From assembly GCF_003987855.1 (NCBI RefSeq), contig NZ_RXIZ01000008.1, positions 87,095-151,094 of the forward strand: a stretch of DNA of 64,000 nt, written 5' to 3'. The stretch's first letter is position 1. The number at the start of each line of letters is the position of its first letter. Position numbers and translations under genes: made by a program. This document shows positions 48,206 through 57,690 of this stretch, in pieces. The notes beneath the pieces are model-generated. The model ran no database searches, had not been told where the DNA came from, and saw nothing but the letters and a program-made list of their open reading frames with translations. Origin of the DNA: Hyphomicrobium sp. (lineage in GTDB: Bacteria > Pseudomonadota > Alphaproteobacteria > Rhizobiales > Hyphomicrobiaceae).

Positions 48206-49081
48206 ATGGCAAGAGTGGCTTGGTTGGGATTGGGCGTCATGGGTTATCCCATGGCTGGCCACTTGAAGGTCCGCGGCGGCCACGAGGTGGTTGTCTACAA
48301 TCGTAGTCCGGCGAAAGCGGAAAAGTGGCAAAAGGAATTCGGCGGAACCGTTGCGGCCACGCCGGCAGAGGCCGCGCGCGGCTGCGATGCCGTTTTCTCC
48401 TGCGTCGGCAACGATGATGACTTGCGCAGCGTCACGACGGGATCGGACGGCGCGTTTCAGTCGATGGCCGCCGGTTCTCTCTTCATCGATCACACGACGG
48501 CATCGGCGAAGGCTGCTCGTGAACTTGCCGCAGATGCGGAGCAACGCGGATTTCATTTTCTGGATTGCCCTGTCTCGGGTGGGCAGGCTGGTGCGGAAAA
48601 TGGCGTGCTCACGGTAATGGCAGGCGGCGAGGAGGCTGCCTTCAAGAAAGCGGAGCCGCTGATCTCCTGCTTTGCGCGGGCCGTGCGGCTGATGGGCCCG
48701 TCGGGTTCGGGCCAACTCGCCAAAATGTGCAACCAAATCGCCATCGCTGGGCTTGTGCAGGGCTTGGCCGAGTCCATCCACTTCGCCGAATGCGCAGGGC
48801 TAGACGTGACAGCACTTATCGAGACGATCTCGAAAGGGGCGGCGCAGTCATGGCAGATGGAAAATCGATGGAAGACGATGCACGGACGTAAGTTTGACTT
48901 TGGCTTTGCGGTCGATTGGATGCGCAAGGACCTCGCGATCTGTTTCGATGAAGCCGCTTCCAACGGCGCCGATCTCTCGGTGGCGAAGATCGTGGACGGG
49001 TTCTATCGGGAGGTGCAGTCGCTGGGCGGGAGCCGTTGGGATACGTCAAGCCTGATCGCGCGCCTGAAACCCAAGACGTGA
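48206..49081 (+). CDS. NAD(P)-dependent beta-hydroxyacid dehydrogenase
   Basis: 291 residues. Family of 3-hydroxyisobutyrate dehydrogenase and glyoxylate/succinic semialdehyde reductase. NAD(P) loop GLGVMGYPMAG near 6-16, the substrate-binding DCPVSGGQAGA near 118-128, the catalytic Lys in GSGQLAKMCNQ near 172, and the C-terminal WMRKDLAI. YNRSPAK after the second strand suits NADPH. A role in valine catabolism is possible, but nothing nearby supports a firm choice. Confidence 0.92.
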   Translation: MARVAWLGLGVMGYPMAGHLKVRGGHEVVVYNRSPAKAEKWQKEFGGTVAATPAEAARGCDAVFSCVGNDDDLRSVTTGSDGAFQSMAAGSLFIDHTTASAKAARELAADAEQRGFHFLDCPVSGGQAGAENGVLTVMAGGEEAAFKKAEPLISCFARAVRLMGPSGSGQLAKMCNQIAIAGLVQGLAESIHFAECAGLDVTALIETISKGAAQSWQMENRWKTMHGRKFDFGFAVDWMRKDLAICFDEAASNGADLSVAKIVDGFYREVQSLGGSRWDTSSLIARLKPKT

Positions 49082-49109
49082 CGTTGAGGCGTGATCGGCC
49101 CCAAGCTCG

Positions 49110-49607
49110 TCAGGCTTCCGCGCGTTCGCTTCGTCCCTTCTCGGTGATCGCGAACTGCAAGGGCAGCGCAGTCGTATACTTGATCTGTTCCATCGCGAAG
49201 GCGGATGAAACTTTTGCGATGTCCACTCGGGAAATCAGCTTTTTGTAGAACGCGTCGTAGGCGGCAATATCGGGGACGGCGACGCGAAGCAGATAGTCGA
49301 TCTCGCCCGACATGCGGTAAAATTCTACGACCTCCGGAAATTCTGCGACTGCCGCATGAAATTTCTCAAGCCAGTTGAGCGAGTGCTTGTCTGTCTTGAT
49401 GGAGACGAAGACCATCACACCGGCATTCACCTGCTCCGCGTCCAGGATCGCGACGCGCCGTTGGATGACCCCGGATTCTTCGAGCTTTTGCACGCGTCGC
49501 CAGCAGGGCGTGGTCGATAATCCCACCTCTTTGCCGATGTCGGCTACAGGGCGCGTGCAATCCTGCTGCAGGATGCGCAGAATTTTGACGTCCATATCGT
49601 CCAACAT
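49110..49607 (-). CDS. Lrp/AsnC family transcriptional regulator
   Basis: 165 residues. N-terminal helix-turn-helix (DMDVKILRILQQD, VGLSTTPCWRRVQKLEESGVI) and C-terminal RAM ligand-sensing domain (VMVFVSIKTDKHS ... GEIDYLLRVAVPD). Such proteins bind amino acids and regulate their metabolism. It is convergent with the hydroxyacid dehydrogenase gene and downstream of a GST gene by 125 bases. The target is unknown. Confidence 0.95.
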   Translation of the reverse strand: MLDDMDVKILRILQQDCTRPVADIGKEVGLSTTPCWRRVQKLEESGVIQRRVAILDAEQVNAGVMVFVSIKTDKHSLNWLEKFHAAVAEFPEVVEFYRMSGEIDYLLRVAVPDIAAYDAFYKKLISRVDIAKVSSAFAMEQIKYTTALPLQFAITEKGRSERAEA

Positions 49608-49732
49608 GCGAAGAGTCTCCGGTCACGAAAAGAGATTTTTAAAGATCATCGATTTCGTAGAATTATTGTGCTTGGCTGGCTCAAAGTCAATAAAACGCGG
49701 GCAATATTTTCCCCGGAGCGCAAAGGGGTAGG

Positions 49733-50344
49733 TTAAGCCTTCGCGCTTGGGCGGCATGAAACCTCCGCATGCCAGCGCATGATGTTGTCGAACCTTTCCG
49801 GTTTGCCGAGGCGCGCAGGCTTCATGAAGTCGACGGTGACAAGGGCCGTGATGTCCGCGACGGAGTAGTCGCTGCCGGCGATGAAGCGGCTGCCCCCCAA
49901 TCGCTCATCAAGGCGGCACAACTCCGACGTTACCTTTTCTTTGTTGGCCTCGCCCCACTCACGAATTTGAGGAACTTCGAGATGCGCCATTTTCGGATGA
50001 AGATGCCGAAAGACGGCGAATACCGCATTGGAGAGACCCAGCTCGACGCGCCGGTTCCACATCTCGACCTCGGCCTTGCCTATGGGACCGACGCCGAACA
50101 ACGGCGGCTCCGGCGCGATCTCCTCGAAATACCGACAGATCGCGATCGTTTCGCAGATTGCCCGGCCGTCATCGAGCACGAGAACGGGAACGCGATGCCA
50201 GGGGTTCAGCATGGCGAACTCGCCTCCCTTGAGATCCTCCGTCATCATGTTGCGCTCTTCGCGCGGAACAGTGATGCCTTTCTCGGCAAGGAAGATGTTG
50301 ACGCGCCTCGGACTTGGCGCAGCGTGCGTTTCGATGATGCGCAT
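49733..50344 (-). CDS. Glutathione S-transferase family protein
   Basis: 203 residues from the ATG at 50344 (GAGG 8 bases upstream). Thioredoxin-like domain with PSPRRVNIFLAEKG, NPWHRVPVLVLDDG (cis-Pro) and CETIAICRYFEE. The C-terminal helical domain ends with YSVADITALVTVDF. The open frame extends upstream through the nuclease gene but that part is not real. It starts 10 bases after the nuclease stop, so the two are probably cotranscribed. Confidence 0.93.
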   Translation of the reverse strand: MRIIETHAAPSPRRVNIFLAEKGITVPREERNMMTEDLKGGEFAMLNPWHRVPVLVLDDGRAICETIAICRYFEEIAPEPPLFGVGPIGKAEVEMWNRRVELGLSNAVFAVFRHLHPKMAHLEVPQIREWGEANKEKVTSELCRLDERLGGSRFIAGSDYSVADITALVTVDFMKPARLGKPERFDNIMRWHAEVSCRPSAKA

Positions 50345-50354
50345 TAAATCGGCC

Positions 50355-50939
50355 TCATCTGGCTTCATCCGCCACGTTGCCGGCGCGCCAGTCGCGCGGG
50401 TTTTCGAAATCTCCGGCCCAAATACCCGCCTTCGACGATCGGGCCGCTTGCTGCTCGCTGTCGAAAGCACCGTAAGCGACGGCCATGCCCGTGGATACCA
50501 TATGAGCATTGAGATCACGGCCATTGGCAACGCAGTTGCCAAGCAATCGGCCATAGACGTCGCGCTCGCTGATCCGGCAGGTGACTTCGTTGCCGCCAAT
50601 GGCGCGAGCTAGTTCATCGCGAGCGGCAACGCCGCATTTCCAAGAAACACCGGCGCGGCCGCACTCCTGTTTCCATTCCGGCGCATCGATACCCTTCAGG
50701 CGGACTTCCTCGTCACCGACCCACAGACTGTCGCCATCGAACGGATCAGCCCTGCCGGTGACCGACGGCGGGAAGGGGTCGCCCACATGCGGGGCATTCC
50801 ACCTACTCCGATGATGACCGAAAACGATCAGGATAGCGGAAAAAATCAATAACAGGCCGAGCCTTACGTACGAAGCTCGGCTCCGCCGCAAAGGCCTGCC
50901 CTTCCACGTTCTCGGACCACGGCCGCGATATGGTTGCAT
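50355..50939 (-). CDS. Thermonuclease (SNase-like) family protein, membrane-anchored
   Basis: About 194 residues from the ATG at 50939. A basic N-terminus (RGRGPRTWKGRPLRRSR) and a hydrophobic anchor (YVRLGLLLIFSAILIVFG) are followed by a periplasmic SNase-type OB fold: GDSLWVGDEEVRLKGIDAPE, then RDVYGRLLGNCVANGRDLNAHMVSTGMAVAY. The active-site arginine pattern of staphylococcal nuclease (Arg35 and Arg87 equivalents) appears kept as RLKG and YGRLL. Alphaproteobacterial members often have no tested nuclease activity. It is followed by the GST gene. Confidence 0.9.
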   Translation of the reverse strand: MQPYRGRGPRTWKGRPLRRSRASYVRLGLLLIFSAILIVFGHHRSRWNAPHVGDPFPPSVTGRADPFDGDSLWVGDEEVRLKGIDAPEWKQECGRAGVSWKCGVAARDELARAIGGNEVTCRISERDVYGRLLGNCVANGRDLNAHMVSTGMAVAYGAFDSEQQAARSSKAGIWAGDFENPRDWRAGNVADEAR

Positions 50940-51054
50940 CGTCAATTTTTGGCTCTTGGGCGAAGCATTTAAGGCTTGCTTTAACGAATTGCCGCCAATT
51001 TACCAGCGCGCCCCGGCCGATGCCCCAGCGCTTCATGGGATTGCGACAACCGGT

Positions 51055-52689
51055 ATGGACGATCACGCCAACAGCATCGAACCGGCCGCCGTAAAGCCGT
51101 CGCGTCCGCCACGATCTGCGCAATCCAGGAATGAGTTAAAATCATTCCGGGAGAAGCTGTCGCAAGGCGCCCCAACCAAGCCAGAGTTCGAATACGAGCT
51201 GCTGACGATGTTCGCGCGCAACGAGACGAGCGCGCCCTTCGCCATGCCGGCCCTGTGCTTCATTTTTTACATAACGTCGATGTTCTGGGCGTCGTTCGCC
51301 GAGGCTACGACCTGGATCGCGATCGTCTCGATTTCGCGCGTCTACATGTTGGATCAATGCCGCCGGTTGCTGTCGATCCCTCGTACCGAGGTGAACGTCA
51401 GGCAGTGGCAGCGGCACTTTTTCCGCATCGAACTCGTCAACGGCTCCGCTCTTGCAGCCTTCGCCCTGATCGGGATGACGATACAGAACGACAACATTGC
51501 CATGTCACCGGCAACGTTCTCATCACATGTTTTCATCTTCGCGACGTTGATGGTCGTGCTGGCGATCCGAATGACGTTCGCGTCGACACTGCCGCAGCTT
51601 TTCCTTGCTGGCACGGTGCCGATGACGGCAGCCGTGGCCGTCCGGCTTTTTACCCTCGGTGATCCCTTCTATTTCGCACTCGCGTCGATGGCGATCGGCA
51701 TTCATGTCTTCTTTGTTTACCTCGCTCGCGGCCTGCATTCGACGGCTTTGGCGATGGTGGAGTTTCGCGCCGAGAAGGATAGCCTGATTTCGGAGCTCGA
51801 AGAGGCGACGGCCATTTCTGATGAAGCGCGGCGGCGCGCGGAAGCCGCCAATAAAGCGAAATCGCGCTTCCTCGCCACCATGAGCCACGAGCTGCGGACG
51901 CCGCTCAACGCCATCATGGGATTCTCGGAAGTGATGGAAAACGAGTTGCTGGGTCCGATCGGCAGCGACGTCTATCGCGACTACGCGCACAACATCTACC
52001 AGAGCGGCGATCACCTCCTCTGCATCATCAACGAGATTCTCGATCTGTCGCGGATCGAAGCCGGCCGCTACGATCTCAATGAAGAAAAAGTCACTCTCAC
52101 CGATATCGTTGAAGACTGCGAGCGGCTCGTGAAGATCAAGGCCGATGCAAAGGCCCTCATGATCGTCGAAGATTTCGCGCCCGATCTGCCGCAAATCTGG
52201 GCGGATCCGCGGGCTCTCAGGCAGATCTGTCTCAACCTTTTGTCTAACGCGTTGAAATTCACGCCGCGAGGCGGACGCATCACTCTCATCGTCGGCCATA
52301 CGGAAGACGGCGGCCAGTTTCTTACCGTGGCCGATACCGGTCCCGGTATTCCGAAGGACGAAATTCCCCGCGTGCTGCAGGCTTTCGGTCAAGGATCCCT
52401 TGCGCACGAAACTGCTGAGGGTGGCACGGGGCTCGGCTTACCGATTGTTCAAAACCTGATCCATCTTCATGGTGGCACGTTCGATCTGCATTCGGAGCTC
52501 CGCAAGGGCACGGAAGTGACGGTCACGATCCCACCTCAACGTGTGATGAAGCCCAACTCAACTCTTAACCCGGCCGGACAAGATCGCCTTCGCGAAGCAG
52601 GGACGCGGCCGCCGCGTCAGTCGCGGATGCGTGCCACCACTTCCTATAATCCCGACGCGTCTTACCGGCTGGCGGGCGATGTGCGTTGA
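51055..52689 (+). CDS. Membrane-bound sensor histidine kinase (PdhS/PleC-like core)
   Basis: 544 residues from the ATG at 51055; a TTG at 50956 would add 33. About six membrane helices (about 65-225) form an integral sensor without an obvious periplasmic domain. A coiled linker (EFRAEKDSLISELEEATA) leads to the HisKA H-box ATMSHELRTPLNAIMGFSE (His278), then the HATPase: N-box ICLNLLSNALKFTPRGG, G1 DTGPGIP and G2 GGTGLGL. The DHp/CA core resembles the PleC/DivJ/PdhS group that controls the alphaproteobacterial cell cycle. No response regulator is adjacent. Two protease genes follow on the same strand. Confidence 0.9.
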   Translation: MDDHANSIEPAAVKPSRPPRSAQSRNELKSFREKLSQGAPTKPEFEYELLTMFARNETSAPFAMPALCFIFYITSMFWASFAEATTWIAIVSISRVYMLDQCRRLLSIPRTEVNVRQWQRHFFRIELVNGSALAAFALIGMTIQNDNIAMSPATFSSHVFIFATLMVVLAIRMTFASTLPQLFLAGTVPMTAAVAVRLFTLGDPFYFALASMAIGIHVFFVYLARGLHSTALAMVEFRAEKDSLISELEEATAISDEARRRAEAANKAKSRFLATMSHELRTPLNAIMGFSEVMENELLGPIGSDVYRDYAHNIYQSGDHLLCIINEILDLSRIEAGRYDLNEEKVTLTDIVEDCERLVKIKADAKALMIVEDFAPDLPQIWADPRALRQICLNLLSNALKFTPRGGRITLIVGHTEDGGQFLTVADTGPGIPKDEIPRVLQAFGQGSLAHETAEGGTGLGLPIVQNLIHLHGGTFDLHSELRKGTEVTVTIPPQRVMKPNSTLNPAGQDRLREAGTRPPRQSRMRATTSYNPDASYRLAGDVR

Positions 52690-52714
52690 ATGCCGACGTT
52701 GAGAGCGTAAAGCG

Positions 52715-53410
52715 ATGATGCTTTTCTCGATAATTTTTGTTGCTCTTGGCTTGGCTGGAATTGTCGGCGCCACAGTTTTCGGCGGCCTCAGCTTTACTGC
52801 CATCCCGGATCTGCCCGCCGCGGGATCGGTTCTAGCCATCCTTGTTGTTCTCTATCTGGCAACGCTTCTGAGCCATCGGGGGGAACGCGGACTTGCGTTT
52901 TGGCCGACACTACTCGCGTGTCTCTCCGGCGCAGTTCTGGTGGCAGGCGCGTATAACAAGAACGCTTCGCTGATGTTTTCGGATCTTCTCAGTCGCGCCA
53001 AGACCGCAGACGAGACACCCGCCCTTCCCTACAGCGGTCCAGCGTCTGTTCGCGTCAGGCGCAGCGATGACGGAAGCTTCTTTGCGAACTCGGAAATAAA
53101 CGGTGCCACCATGTCGGTGCGCATTGATAGCGGGGCCGCCACGGTCGTTCTGAAGCAGTCGGATGCTGAAAGAGCCGGCATCGACCTTTCCGGGCTCAAC
53201 TTCGACACGCCTTTAAGAACTGCGAACGGAACGAGTTATCTTGCGCCCGTCAGACTCAAATCTGTGCGCATCGGTCCCCTCGTCATGCACGACGTCGAGG
53301 GACTTGTTGCTCGCGCGGGGAGTCTTAACGAAAACTTGCTCGGTACAAGTTTTTTAAGACGTTTGGCGTCCTATGAGGTTGCCGGGAATTTCGCGACGCT
53401 CCGGCAGTAG
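52715..53410 (+). CDS. Membrane-anchored retropepsin-like aspartic protease (TIGR02281-like), DSG variant
   Basis: 231 residues. Three hydrophobic segments (about 1-22, 35-52, 60-80), then a single aspartyl-protease domain from about 112: FFANSEINGATMSVRIDSGAATVV with the active-site triad as Asp138-Ser139-Gly140 (DSG in place of DTG), LRTANG and ENLLGTSFLRRL at the C-terminus. Family members are dimeric clan AA proteases facing the periplasm. It starts 25 bases after the kinase gene. Confidence 0.88.
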   Translation: MMLFSIIFVALGLAGIVGATVFGGLSFTAIPDLPAAGSVLAILVVLYLATLLSHRGERGLAFWPTLLACLSGAVLVAGAYNKNASLMFSDLLSRAKTADETPALPYSGPASVRVRRSDDGSFFANSEINGATMSVRIDSGAATVVLKQSDAERAGIDLSGLNFDTPLRTANGTSYLAPVRLKSVRIGPLVMHDVEGLVARAGSLNENLLGTSFLRRLASYEVAGNFATLRQ

Positions 53411-53454
53411 CTTGGACCGTGCGCGTCAACGGCGCTGGCAAGAGGTGACCTGAA

Positions 53455-54027
53455 ATGTCATCGGCAACCGTCAATCTGTTCGCGTCGTTCGCACTTGCTG
53501 GCCTCGGTGCCGCTGGACTTGCCTATACGCTCTCGCACCCTTCCCTCATCGCCGAATTTTTCGAGGACGGTAGACGCCCCTCGGCGATCGCTTCCGGCGC
53601 TGAGAATGCAACTAAGATCGACGACCAGGACGCGGATGCCGCGGCCCGTGTTCAACCTGGAACAATAACCCTGCCAGCAGGTCATAACGGCCACTTTTTC
53701 ACTGCTGCTGAGATCAATGGCCGAGATATCGATGTCATGGTCGATACGGGGGCAACGCTCGTCGCGCTGACCTACGATGATGCGGCGAGAGCAGGAATCT
53801 TTGTCAAGCCGTCCGACTTCACCCAAACCGCCCAGACCGCCAATGGCATCACTCGGGTGGCGCCTGTGACCATTTCCCAGGTTCGAATTGGCGACATACT
53901 TGTGCGCAACGTGAGCGCCGTGGTGTCACATCGCGGGGCCTCGGAGCGCACACTTCTCGGCATGTCGTTTCTGGGCCGGCTGTCGCGAGTCGAAATGCGC
54001 GGCACTACGCTCGTTCTAGAAGAGTGA
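53455..54027 (+). CDS. Retropepsin-like aspartic protease (TIGR02281 family)
   Basis: 190 residues. One N-terminal hydrophobic helix, a low-complexity linker, then the protease domain: GHFFTAAEINGRDIDVMVDTGATLVALTY with the active-site Asp97-Thr98-Gly99, QTANGITRVAPVTI, and LLGMSFLGRLSRVEM. It is a paralogue of the gene before it, 44 bases apart. GAGGTGACC precedes the ATG. Substrate unknown. Confidence 0.92.
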   Translation: MSSATVNLFASFALAGLGAAGLAYTLSHPSLIAEFFEDGRRPSAIASGAENATKIDDQDADAAARVQPGTITLPAGHNGHFFTAAEINGRDIDVMVDTGATLVALTYDDAARAGIFVKPSDFTQTAQTANGITRVAPVTISQVRIGDILVRNVSAVVSHRGASERTLLGMSFLGRLSRVEMRGTTLVLEE

Positions 54028-54134
54028 CTATTCCACTTTTCCGCCCCGAACATTGCTGATAGAGCGGCGCCTGGAACCCCGCGCTTATGTGAGCGCGTTA
54101 GGTCCCCGAATGAACAAAGTTCGAGGAGAACCGC

Positions 54135-55640
54135 ATGCTGCCTAAGCCGCGCGCCGACCTGAAGCCAAATACTGCAGACTTCGAGCGCTTCCCGCTCGTC
54201 AAGCCGACCGGTTTCCGTGAATACGACGCGCGCTGGCTGTTCCCCCAGGAAATCAACCTGATGGGGCTCAATGCGGTTGGTCTCGGAATGGCAACGCTCT
54301 TTGCGCGCCGGGGGGTGCCCAAGCGTATCGTCGTCGGGCACGACTATCGTTCCTACTCGGCGGCCGTGAAGCAGGCGCTGATGACCGGGCTGCTCGCCGG
54401 TGGATGCGAGGTGCACGATATCGGCCTCGCCCTGTCGCCAATGGCGTACTTCGCGCAGTTCGAACTCGATGTTGAAGGCGTCGCGATGGTGACAGCCAGC
54501 CACAATGACAACGGCTGGACCGGCATCAAGATGGGGTTATCGCGACCGCTGACGTTCGGGCCGGACGATATGTCGGAATTGAAGTCGATTGTTCTCAACG
54601 GCGACTTCGAGGCGAAGACGGGCGGCCGCTACATTTTTGTTCCCGATCTCGCCGAACGCTACGTGAAGGCCCTGACCAATCGCCCGAAGCTCAAGCGGCA
54701 CCTCAAGGTCGTGGCCGCGTGCGGGAACGGTACGGCCGGCGCGTTCGCGCAGCAGGTGCTGGAAGGAATCGGTTGCGAAGTCATTCCGCTCAACACCGAC
54801 CTCGATTACACCTTCCCGAACCATAATCCGAACCCTGAAGACATGAAGATGCTGCACGCGGTGTCCGCCAAGGTTCTCGAATCCGGCGCCGACGTCGGAT
54901 TGGCATTCGACGGCGATGGCGATCGATGTGGCGTGGTAGCCAATGATGGGCACGAAATCTTCGCCGATAAGGTCGGCGTGATGCTGGCGCGCGATATATC
55001 AGCAATCCACAAGAAGGCGAAGTTTGTTGTCGACGTGAAGTCCACTGGTCTTTTTTCGACGGACCCGGTGCTGATCGCGAACGGCGCAACGACGAGCTAC
55101 TGGAAGACGGGGCACAGCTATATCAAGCGTTACAACTTCGAGCACAAAACGCTTGTCGGCTTCGAGAAGTCGGGACACTTCTTCTTCAACGAGCCGCTCG
55201 GCCGAGGCTATGACGACGGCTTGGTGTCTGCCATAGCAGTGTGCGACATGCTCGATCGCAGCCCGGGCAAATCCGTCGCCGAGTTGCGTGATGCGTTACC
55301 CAAGACGTACGGCTCGCCAACGATGTCGCCGCACTGCGACGACGAGAAGAAGTATGGCGTTGTCGATCGCATCACCGAGCATTATCAGCGTCAGAAGGAT
55401 ACCGGCGGACTCGTCGCAGGCCAGGCCATTCGCGACCTGATCACCGTCAACGGCGTGCGTGTGATGCTGGAAGACGGCACCTGGGGTCTCGTGCGCGCGT
55501 CGTCAAACAAGCCCGAGCTCGTGGTCGTGGTGGAAAGCCCGACTTCGGAAGCCAACATGAAGGCGATCTTCAAGGACATCGATCAGCAGCTTTCGCGCTT
55601 CCCCGAGGTCGGTGAATACAATCAGAAAATCGCCGTCTAG
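54135..55640 (+). CDS. Phosphomannomutase/phosphoglucomutase
   Basis: 501 residues, four-domain alpha-D-phosphohexomutase. The phosphoserine loop is TASHNDNGW with Ser122, the Mg loop is DGDGDR near 258, the sugar-binding loop is GFEKSGHFFF near 345, and the phosphate-binding loop ends RASSNKPELVVVVE. It interconverts hexose 1- and 6-phosphates for surface polysaccharide precursors. GAGGAG lies before the ATG. It could be named algC, pgm or manB; sequence alone does not decide which. Confidence 0.94.
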   Translation: MLPKPRADLKPNTADFERFPLVKPTGFREYDARWLFPQEINLMGLNAVGLGMATLFARRGVPKRIVVGHDYRSYSAAVKQALMTGLLAGGCEVHDIGLALSPMAYFAQFELDVEGVAMVTASHNDNGWTGIKMGLSRPLTFGPDDMSELKSIVLNGDFEAKTGGRYIFVPDLAERYVKALTNRPKLKRHLKVVAACGNGTAGAFAQQVLEGIGCEVIPLNTDLDYTFPNHNPNPEDMKMLHAVSAKVLESGADVGLAFDGDGDRCGVVANDGHEIFADKVGVMLARDISAIHKKAKFVVDVKSTGLFSTDPVLIANGATTSYWKTGHSYIKRYNFEHKTLVGFEKSGHFFFNEPLGRGYDDGLVSAIAVCDMLDRSPGKSVAELRDALPKTYGSPTMSPHCDDEKKYGVVDRITEHYQRQKDTGGLVAGQAIRDLITVNGVRVMLEDGTWGLVRASSNKPELVVVVESPTSEANMKAIFKDIDQQLSRFPEVGEYNQKIAV

Positions 55641-55649
55641 ACGCTCTAG

Positions 55650-55679
55650 GCCGGCGATGCTGCTGATGCCGTCGCCGGC
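55650..55679. terminator. Terminator-like hairpin between convergent genes
   Basis: GCCGGCGA and TCGCCGGC pair perfectly (8 bp), with a possible inner GC/GC pair. It starts 9 bases after the phosphohexomutase stop and ends 6 bases from the TauE/SafE stop. Without a T tract it is a shared 3' end candidate only. Confidence 0.45.
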
Positions 55680-55685
55680 ATCTGG

Positions 55686-56528
55686 TTACGCGAGCAGGGT
55701 CCAAAGAAATCGGGCCACAACGGTCGTGATGAAGACTGCGAACGCGAGTTCGAGCGTGCGCTTCGACAAGACATGCGCCAGCTTCACCCCATAAGGCGCG
55801 GCGAGCACGGCAATGGGCGCAACGACGAGCGCGCCAAGATTGACGTAACCAACCGAGAGCGGTGGTAAGCCGTGCTCACCCCATCCAGAGATTATGTAGC
55901 CCGCAAGCCCAGGAATAGCGATCACGGCGCCTATGCCGGTCGCCGTGCCGACCGCTCTCAACAGCGTCATGCCGTGCAGCGTCAGCAACGGGACCGTGAA
56001 TGTCGCGCCGCCGATACCCATGAGCGTGGAGATCAAACCAATCACAAATGCGGCCATCTCAAGCCACGGCGGCCTTGGAAGCACACTCGAGATTTTCCAG
56101 TCGTCACGGCCGAGAAACATCTTCAACGCGAGTGCCGTGCCGAAGAAGACCCAGATCCATCGCAGGAACTCGCTGCTTGCATAAGACGCGATCACGATGC
56201 CTGCGACGACGCCCAGGAAGATCCAAGGGCCCATGCGCTTCACGACGTCGATATCGACGGTTCCGCGGGCGCGAAACGCCGAGAAGGACCGAAACACGGT
56301 CGGTGCAATGACGCCAAGCGTTGTTCCAAGCGTGACGTGCATGCGGATGTCTTCCGATACGCCCGCCGCGCCGAAGACCTCATAGAGGACAGGCACCAAC
56401 ACGCCGCCGCCCCCAATTCCGAGGAGACCGGACAGAAAGCCGGCGAGCGCTCCAGCGGTTGCCAGAAACGCGAGCAGCTCAATCAAATACTGAGTGGAGA
56501 TACCCGACACCGTCATCAGCGGGCTCAA
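55686..56528 (-). CDS. TauE/SafE family anion permease
   Basis: 280 residues with eight hydrophobic segments. GLLGIGGGGVLVPVL in the first half and LMGIGGATFTVPLLTL in the second are the two inverted-repeat motifs of the family. Probable sulfite or sulfonate transport. It is not close to the copy at 21480. Its start overlaps the dusA stop by 4 bases, so it is cotranscribed with dusA. Confidence 0.9.
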   Translation of the reverse strand: MSPLMTVSGISTQYLIELLAFLATAGALAGFLSGLLGIGGGGVLVPVLYEVFGAAGVSEDIRMHVTLGTTLGVIAPTVFRSFSAFRARGTVDIDVVKRMGPWIFLGVVAGIVIASYASSEFLRWIWVFFGTALALKMFLGRDDWKISSVLPRPPWLEMAAFVIGLISTLMGIGGATFTVPLLTLHGMTLLRAVGTATGIGAVIAIPGLAGYIISGWGEHGLPPLSVGYVNLGALVVAPIAVLAAPYGVKLAHVLSKRTLELAFAVFITTVVARFLWTLLA

Positions 56529-57529
56529 GCGGCGTCAGGCTGATCTTGAGGAAGTCCGCCATTCTCGGCCAAAGCGATCGCTTCTTCGAGGACGTTCGCT
56601 CCCGCATCCGGTCGCGTGGCCCTTTCACTCAGCAGACGGCGAAAGGCGCGGCCGCGCGGGCGGCCGTGATAAAGTCCGAGCACATGCCGCGTGATATTCG
56701 ATAAGCGGCCGCCGCTTGCGATATGACGGCTCGCATAGGGAAGCAATTGCGTGAGAGCATCGCCGCGCGTGGTTCCGCTCCCAGCCTCGCCGAATATCTC
56801 AGAGTCCACATCAGCAAGCAGGTAGGGGTTTTGATATGCGGCCCGCCCCAACATGACACCGTCCACATGCTCCAGATGCTTTTGAGCATCCGCGATCGTC
56901 TCGATACCGCCGTTGATGATGATCGTGAGTTCGGAGCGGCGCGCCTTCAGACGATACACGCGATCGTAGTCGAGCGGGGGGATCTCGCGGTTTTCTTTCG
57001 GAGAGAGCCCTTTCAGCCAGGCTTTGCGTGCGTGCACGACGAAGGTGCTGCAGCCCGCGGCCGCAACGGTATCGATGAAACGCGATAGATCCGCTTCGGC
57101 ATCCTGATCGTCGATGCCAATGCGACACTTGACGGTGACCGGCAGCGGCTGGCTCTGAAGCATCGCGGAAACGCATTCAGCGACAAGGTCCGGCTCTGCC
57201 ATGAGACAGGCGCCGAAGCGCCCTTCCTGGACACGATCGGAAGGGCAGCCGACGTTCAGGTTGATTTCGTCATATCCGAACGCGGCTGCGATGCGCGAGG
57301 CCTCTGCCAGCTTATCCGGAGCTGAACCTCCGAGTTGTAGAGCAATCGGGTGTTCCTCACCCGAGAAACCAATGAGCCGCTCGCGATCGCCATGAATCAC
57401 GGCGTCGGCGGTAACCATCTCCGTATAGAGCAGCGCGCGCTTGGTAAGCGTGCGATGGAAGACGCGGCAGTGCCGGTCCGTCCAATCCATCATGGGGGCA
57501 ACGCTGAATCTATGGGATTGATAATTCAT
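56525..57529 (-). CDS. dusA: tRNA-dihydrouridine(20/20a) synthase
   Basis: 334 residues. FMN TIM-barrel: VAPMMDWTDRHCR at 10-22, the catalytic Cys95 in NVGCPSDRVQEG, GRIGIDD-type KCRIGIDDQ, HARKAWLKGLSPKENREIPPL (DusA hallmark) and the FMN phosphate loop NGGIET. It reduces U20/U20a in the tRNA D-loop. The 3' end overlaps the TauE/SafE gene. Confidence 0.95.
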   Translation of the reverse strand: MNYQSHRFSVAPMMDWTDRHCRVFHRTLTKRALLYTEMVTADAVIHGDRERLIGFSGEEHPIALQLGGSAPDKLAEASRIAAAFGYDEINLNVGCPSDRVQEGRFGACLMAEPDLVAECVSAMLQSQPLPVTVKCRIGIDDQDAEADLSRFIDTVAAAGCSTFVVHARKAWLKGLSPKENREIPPLDYDRVYRLKARRSELTIIINGGIETIADAQKHLEHVDGVMLGRAAYQNPYLLADVDSEIFGEAGSGTTRGDALTQLLPYASRHIASGGRLSNITRHVLGLYHGRPRGRAFRRLLSERATRPDAGANVLEEAIALAENGGLPQDQPDAA

Positions 57530-57690
57530 TCAAAAACTCAGGATCTCGTGTCCGTCGGGACGTCGACACGCCGTTACGCAGCCCCTTTTAGCTGTTTTGG
57601 GCGGCGTTGAATTGGATATTAATGTCGCCACAAAAGGGCGCATCGGCGCATAAACTTCGATTCCTCCCGCAGGCAGGAACGAGCGAGGAA

